A stretch of 64,000 nt of DNA from Falciphora oryzae (taxonomy: Eukaryota; Ascomycota; Sordariomycetes; Magnaporthales; Magnaporthaceae), in contig JNVV01000001.1 in the NCBI GenBank assembly GCA_000733355.1, positions 1,626,240 through 1,690,239 on the forward strand, written 5' to 3'. This document shows, piece by piece, positions 57,743 through 64,000 of the stretch (position 1 is its first letter; each line of letters starts with the position of its first letter). Below the pieces are notes generated by a model that was not told where the DNA came from, did no database searches, and worked only from the letters and a program-made list of their open reading frames with translations. Made by a program: the position numbers and the translations under genes.

Positions 57743-59978
57743 TTTTGCGGTGTTCCTGGGGCCCTAGCAATGGTGCGCAAACGGACAGGGGAATACGGAA
57801 GGTCGAGGACGGGCGCGTGTGCCTTCTAGGACACGGCTATAGCTGTGTTGCCTCTTGTATCTCCGATTATGTGGGAGAATTTTGCAGCCGCAGGCGTGGT
57901 TTTCGTTTTCGCGGGTGGTAGGGGAGAGTTCGCGGAGAAGGAGTCGAAAGTTGCAGGTGGGAGTGGGAGGGGCGGCGGACGCTGAAAGTCTGGAGATATT
58001 GCGTCACAGAACCGAGTCTAGGGTCAGATGGATATTATTCGACGAGAGATAATACATATGGGACAAGGGCTGTGCGTCTTGGGGGCAGAAAGGGGATGGA
58101 CAGGCTCAAATGTTATCTTGCGACACGATGCGCAAGCAGACGGTCTCTTGAACGAAATCGCAAAAGGGAGGATTTGGTCGTTGTGTGATTGTTTCGTTGG
58201 AAGACTGGTGTGATGTGGATGGACGGGCACGTTTGTTTCGCCCCTCTGAAAGCGGCAGCATGCCCTTAACCCCTGTCCACTGAGAAGGAGAGATGGTGGC
58301 CATGTGGGTAGCTTCCACGGGGCGCCCCAGTTTTGATGTGTGGCCTGACCGCCGTAGGCCCCTGACAGCCATGGGATTTGAGTGTTTGCATATCCCACGC
58401 TAGCCCAATGCGACCCTTGCCGGGGTCGTCCACGAAACTGGAAATATTTGATCTCTTCGTCTGGCACTCCGGATCTGGGGCCGGAGGTTGGCAACCCCCT
58501 CGGGATTGGGCTGGAGCCCGTGTATGCACGTCGCAGGTGTCTATTAAATTGCGTGCCTTTCCGGCGGACTGGGAGACATGTCTCTAAGATGCACATGCAC
58601 GCAGGGGCGTGTTTTGCTTGATTATTCCGAGTCCTAGGGTTTGCAGCAAACAAGAGCGCGACCCATGCCACGCATACAGGAGCCTTACCCTAGGTGCCCG
58701 GCAGAAGTCGGAAACGACATGGAGTCTGGCTTACCGGGAGCGGCTAAGGCAGGCGGACGGGCCTCTAGGCAGCCTTGGTTATTCTGTAGCGAAGGGCATC
58801 TTCGCGGTGCAGGTGGCCTTACAGAGTAAACTGTCGGAATTGAGCTCTTTACATGACACTATGGGCGTGCCCGTCCATCAAATCAATGGCAGCCCGAGGA
58901 TATCCATTACAGGTGGATGCTCCACAACTGAACAAACATTCCATGTCAGTCGAGTGAGAGAGGCCAATGGCCAGACCGAAAGGCAACGGGTGCGGGGTGG
59001 TACGCCGCCCCCTCGACCATGGAATGGGCAGGCTTTATCTGGTGGTCTAGGCAGTATCCTCAGGTACCTTCAGATCTTTGCCCGGACATGCAATTCCTAC
59101 CCGACCGTTCTCTGGTGCTTACCTCGACTGCCTGGGCGCCAGGCATTCGACACCCAACTCCGAGACCCGAGTTCCGCCCACGGGTAACATCCCGATTCCT
59201 CCCCTGGGCAACACCCCTTGCCCCACTGTGCTTTCGCGGTACCGCCGATGACAAGGCGCCCGCCTTCTGTGTTGTCCGCCGCTGCTTGGTGGAGTGCCCG
59301 GGCGTCGGGGTGAAGAGTGAATGAAGCCTACCAGAATGAACCCCAGCTGCGGAGAGGAGGCAAGCGACAAGGGTAGGTGGGCGCAATGGGCCGGGAGTCC
59401 AGCAGCTGCCCCTCCATCTGTGACGCTTCCCGGGCCCCACCCATGCAGGGCCCCACCTTCCCTCTCCAGCTCATGACCTCTCTATCTGCGGGTCGGTGCT
59501 GGACTTACCTCCGCCTATCTACCTCCTCCCGCCTGCCTGAGGTAGTAGCTTCCTGCTGCCTGAACTTGCAGTGCTTCGTGGTGGTTGTATTCAACTTTGA
59601 GCTTGTCCAAACCTCACCCGAACTCTCCCTGCATTCTCCCTCTCACCACCTACTTCACCACATTCACCACCGCCAACAATACCCGTCTCCCTCGACGGCT
59701 GTGCCCACGCTGTTTCCTGGCATCGAGGCTTCATTGCCGCCGGACAGCGTCTCGTCGCTTGTACTCCCAGTCCTGGCCTCGGAAGGGCGGCTGACGAAAC
59801 ACGGCCTCAACCCCACCTTTGCCCTCGCCTCTCCTTCAAACCATCCATAACCACCTACCCATCATACCTTCACGATCGCCCGCCTCGGCCCCGCGACGCT
59901 TTAAGTTCCCTTGGATGAGTGCATCCGCATTCTAAGTCTTCGTTCCGTCCGAATCAGACCCCGCTCTATCGAGACAAA
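57743..59978. other. Divergent intergenic region, no gene seen
   Basis: Contains promoters of the IFRD and FHA genes. The CT-rich stretch 59600-59720 and the C-rich run to 59900 look like the FHA gene leader. No supported coding frame. Confidence 0.5.
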
Positions 59979-62285
59979 ATGACCTCCCCTGGCTCCGACA
60001 CCGACAGTAAGCCCAACTCCGCTCCGCATCCACCAGCTTCACGCAGCCCGAAGACTAACTCCCTGCTCGTAGTGATGGTCACCTTGACCGACACCAGCCA
60101 ACCCTCATCCAACGCACAGCGGCTCCTTCGAGTCACGCGGGAAAACCCCGTCATTCGACTTGGGAGAGCCAGCAAGACACAGGCCAAAGGCCGTGTGGCC
60201 GCCGAGGACAATGCCCTGTTCGACTCACCTGTCATGAGCCGTGACCATGCCGAGCTGGTTGCGGACGTCGAAGCCAAGGCGAGTCCCCTCCATTACCACG
60301 CTGCAGATGATCATCTATCCCCAGCGAGCTTCTAAGCAACGCACACCGACGGCAAACTGACTCTGAAATGATACGCTCGCAGACTCTAGCCGTGCGGGAT
60401 GTCGGCTCTACACACGGCACCTTTCTGAACGGTTCCGAGGTCGCAATCTCTCGAAACACGCCTCATGAAGTTAAGACCGGAGACAAGCTCCGATTCGGCA
60501 TCTCTATCAACCGAGACCGCGACGCCTTTACCCCCATAACCGTCGAGCTCGGAGTCGAATTTGCCAACCGGTTTGTCCACACATCACATTTTCAAATGCC
60601 CTTAGACTTGCGACATGAACTGACACGCAATTTCTAGATGTGGACCGGTAACCTTCCAGGTCCCTGATGACTCCGAAATAGAGGAGGATACCCAAGCCGA
60701 CCATGTCGACCTCACCCAAGAGGTGGAGGCTGACGTTGTCGACCTGACCTCGGAACCGGCCTGTTCTCCTAGCTCATCCAAGCCCGTAGACCTCACCTCG
60801 GAGCCGGCCCGATCTCCCAACCCAGAGAAACTTGCGGCGCCCTCTGAGAGCATAGAGGTTCAGGCCAGCGGCGCCAACCCTAATCTTGATACGCTGACAA
60901 GAATCGTTGAGAATGTCTCCGATGGCGCCAGCAACCCCGGAATCCCAAACATTATATCCCCAATCCATGATGAAGAGTATGGAAGCTCTATCGTGCTGAG
61001 CGACGAGGATGAGGATGCGGTCTACGACGAGGTTAGCGAAATCGAGTCTGAAGACTCGCAAGAGGGAAAGCAGTCGGAAGGCGACTCGGACCCGGATTCG
61101 GACGTTGAATCAGACATTGAATCAGACATGGACTCGAACATGGACTCTGAAATGGGGACATCGGGCGACGAGGACGGCTCCGACGCAGAAGATTCTGGAT
61201 CAGGTACGTGCACCCCGTCCACCCTTTCAGATATATTACTGTTCCCTCCTAACTTACCTTACGCAGAAATTCACGACCTGTTTCTGTGGGGCGAGGACGA
61301 CTCTGATATGGACAACCCTGAATCCGACGACGACAGGATTGGCGGTGGCTACGTGCCCTTCTCCTTCTCGCCTATTCTCATCGACCCCGTGCCTGCTCCT
61401 CTGGCTGTTGAGGTACGTGGTGCGACTACTATCTCCCAGGCTGTGCCACCTTATGGCGCTGCCCCTGCACAGATCGAGGTTACTACCGTCCCATCTTCGA
61501 TAACGATGAGGGCGCCGTCCCCGTCGGATGCGGCTCTCATCTTTCGCAAGCCCATGGCTTCGTCAGCACCAGCTCCGGCGCCGGCTCCGGCGCACACGCA
61601 CGAAGAGTTCCTTGCTGCCCGGCAAGACAACAAGGAGAAACTCGCGGACGCCGTCAACCATATGACCAACCGGCGGATGCTTCCCTTGTCTTACCCCCCT
61701 AGGGACTCAAACCGCCAAAATTCAGGCCCCGCGATCAGTCAGTTGCTTGTCGGTCAACTGGAGCCCCTTCCCTTGCCGACACATCCAGCTGGGCCGTTCA
61801 GTGCCCTTCTCAACGACCAGAGCGTCAATAGCGCTTACACGTATGAGAAGAGAAAGCAACACATCGCTGTAGAGAAGCAGAGCACTGCAGAGAACAACGC
61901 CAACAGCTCTGGTCAAGGCGGCATTGGCATCGAAGACGTCGAGTCTACTCAGCCCAAAGAACAGCCAAGGGGATCTCCAAAGCGCAAGGCCGCGGAGATA
62001 TCCGAGGCGTCCCAGGAGGAGCTCAGCGCCTTGGGGTGTGGAGAGTCTGAACAGGATCAAGATAGCCATTCGGCTCAAAACGAGCTCGCGCCGCTAAAGG
62101 CCCCCTCGTCCGATCGGGTCCCCGCCACGCCCGTCCCGCAACAGACCAACGCGAGGCTGGACGAGCCGAGGCCCATCAAGAGGCTACGGAGGTTCGCCAG
62201 CAGTGTGGGTATCGCAGCCCTTGGTGGGATCACTGTCGGCGCCGTCGTTTTCGGCAGTCTGGCGGCTACGTGCCCTGCGTTCTGA
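59979..62285 (+). CDS. FHA-domain protein with C-terminal membrane anchor
   Basis: Exons 59979-60278, 60383-60570, 60638-61203 and 61267-62285 give 690 residues. The FHA domain (about 45-155) shows VIRLGRASKTQ, SPVMSRDHAELV and, after intron 1, VRDVGSTHGTFLNG, the phospho-threonine-binding loop. Intron 1 uses a GC donor (AAG|GCGAGT). Intron 2 is GTTTGT...TTCTAG with a CTGAC branch. Intron 3 (63 nt, GTACGT...ACGCAG, CCTAAC) is stop-free and in frame, so retention adds 21 residues. A long acidic Asp/Glu/Ser region follows, then Pro-rich linkers. The C-terminus, SSVGIAALGGITVGAVVFGS after a basic IKRLRRF, looks like a tail anchor. FHA plus tail anchor recalls SLMAP-type STRIPAK subunits, but no long coiled coil is evident, so that link is only a possibility. 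Confidence 0.8.
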
Positions 62286-64000
62286 AGCATCAGGAGCTAC
62301 TGTCCTTTTTCATTCTGTTCTCGATACTGGCCGAATGCTCTCCCCCTCGTCTCGGTCGTATTATGTTATTCCGCGTGAGAGTCGCATTTGCTTATCATAT
62401 TAACTTGGCAGCGTTTTATCAAATGAAACAGGAGACCATTGCGATCTTACGCGGACTCCTCTCGGGAACAGGCAGACGTTATTTTGATGGGTATGAACAC
62501 GAACAAGGATTGCGGCGGGATTGGCGCTGCTTCTCACACTTTTTTCCTCTGTACTATGCTGCTACGCACTTTCTTTGCCGCGTCGTTGGGTTTCCGATGT
62601 GTTCTCGTTGCGATAGTGTCTTTGATGGATGTACATGTGGAAATCCAGGATGGCAGTGAGGTCTTGGACCTCACTTTGCCACGGAGGTACAATGGTCGGC
62701 GGAGTATGGAGTATTAGGAGAACGAATCATGACTTACCTCAGACAATACTCGCTTCCAGTATGGCCCAATACGCGTGGAGACGGCATTCAGAGGACCAAG
62801 GGACTGGAGTTGTGAGGTGGAAGCTCACTGAATAGGTACTTGTCTGTCTCGTGAGCCCTTGGGCTGCTGGTCGGAGAGTGAGCACCCGTACGGCTTCCTG
62901 ATAATCACCACCGAAATGAAGGCGTCATTGCCGAGTGACGCCACCGGGTGATAACCCGACGGTGTTGGTTTCTTCAGCTGCTTTTGGAATCGGCTAGCTT
63001 GGGGGAGACTTTGGGCGGGACAAAAGGGATCCGATGTCGTTGTCTCGTACGACGGCGGGATCATGGCATTGTTCGGTTCGTTCTAACTGGGAGAATGAAT
63101 GTTCTTCGGGGGGGCTCTCCTCGGGGCAGGCAAGCCATCATGCACAGCACGGGAAGTGGAAATGGATCTGCCGAGGCGCCTGCAAACACTCAATCCCTGC
63201 AGCCACAGAGTAATCAGGAAATTGCCAGGTCCCCGTCACACCGGCTCGTACATATCCCTAGGCGGGATCCCGTGTATAGACTATTCGATGCCGCCTCCTG
63301 TGTACAGGTCTCAGATCGGATCGGCAGCTACGGGGAGTTTGTTGGGAAGGGGGGGTTGGGTTGGGCGGGTGGGTAAGGGATCAGTGAATGTGGCCGTCTC
63401 GCCGACACTCGGATATCTACGATGGAGGCGGCGGTATCGGGGATACGAGGCAGGGGTCGTCGACAGGGGAGGATGTCACTGAGCGCTGCCAAGATGGGAA
63501 GTGAACGAGTCTAACGCGGAATGGAAGACAGGACAAAAAAAGACATCATTACCGGCTCGTATCCTCCGAGGAGCGGGACGGTGGTGGCGGTCGTACTGCT
63601 TTGTCCGGGCCGACTTGACGGCGGCGAGCATAAAGGTGAAGAAAAGAAAGCAAGGAACCTCACTGGCTTCGAGATGTCTGAATATTGCAGGCCAACCAAG
63701 GAGAAGCTGGAATGTGCGAGAGGCGGGTAGGGTCTTCTGGAGGCTGAGAGACAGCCCCGATGGCCGAGGCTCGGAGGAGTGACGAGGCGGACGCCACCAA
63801 GGAAAGGAAAAAAAGAAACCAGGGGAATGCCCTCAACCCCTGTGGTCCCTCCTTCATCGTGATCTAGCCACACCGGAAGAGATCTCGGTGAGACGTGATA
63901 TTGGTTTCAATATCGGAGACATGGGGTAAGGAAAACCAGCCACCAAGACAGGCCTTTGTCGATCAGGATCGGCCCGCGGAGTTCCATGTATGTACGTATC
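62286..64000. other. Right-edge intergenic region, no gene seen
   Basis: 3' flank of the FHA gene followed by about 1.5 kb with only short frames on both strands. G-rich stretches lie near 63338-63375. Nothing supported. Confidence 0.5.

Noticed and set aside
1..64000. CRISPR arrays, insertion sequences, bacterial operon signals
   Set aside because: No regularly spaced repeats or transposase genes seen; the genome is eukaryotic, and even the arn genes lack bacterial spacing.

Overview
The window comes from a filamentous ascomycete, most likely a Sordariomycete. Coding sequence is GC-rich and interrupted by short introns of about 60 to 280 bp with fungal consensus sites (GTAAGT, GTATGT or GTACGT donors, CTAAC or CTGAC branch points). 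Several genes are ascomycete-specific: a WetA conidiation regulator, an AtfA-type bZIP factor, a PalI/SUR7 membrane protein, a DUF3433 membrane protein and an Flc/TRP-like channel. All gene models were built by eye from reading frames, splice signals and family recall. No database search was possible.

Layout. 1-192: 5' end of a probable mitochondrial protein (minus). 1019-3020: Mis13/DSN1 kinetochore subunit (minus). 4518-6446: AtfA/Atf1-like bZIP factor (minus), with an overlapping upstream ORF. 9810-11105: glutathione S-transferase-fold protein (minus). 11833-12879: Ras-like GTPase with a degenerate G3 motif (minus). 16104-18957: DUF3433 multi-pass protein (plus). 22014-24568: Flc/TRP-like channel (plus), containing an assembly gap flanked by a duplicated 126-bp contig end. 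25757-27997: WetA (minus). 30152-31261: unrecognised disordered protein (minus). 35654-37228: predicted BTB domain joined to a tetraspan tail (plus). 38252-39351: decayed gene material. 39463-41459 and 41930-43204: ArnA-like and ArnB-like enzymes (minus). 44177-45051: unrecognised conserved protein (plus). 45827-46611: PalI/SUR7 family (plus). 47765-53211: 1,789-residue disordered protein (minus). 56432-57742: IFRD-domain protein (minus). 59979-62285: FHA protein with a C-terminal hydrophobic anchor (plus). Gaps of 2 to 4.4 kb without genes are common.

The standout is the 39.5-43.2 kb pair. In bacteria ArnA (formyltransferase plus UDP-glucuronate decarboxylase) and ArnB (PLP aminotransferase) make UDP-4-amino-4-deoxy-L-arabinose and its N-formyl form, used to modify lipid A and resist polymyxins. 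Here the two lie in tandem, B before A, inside a fungal chromosome. Their active-site residues are intact and ArnB has acquired low-complexity insertions. This points to an inter-kingdom transfer giving a fungus the capacity for an aminoarabinose nucleotide; ArnC, ArnD and ArnT are not in the window. The arnA reading frame shifts directly after the predicted catalytic arginine, from a one-base deletion or a sequence error.
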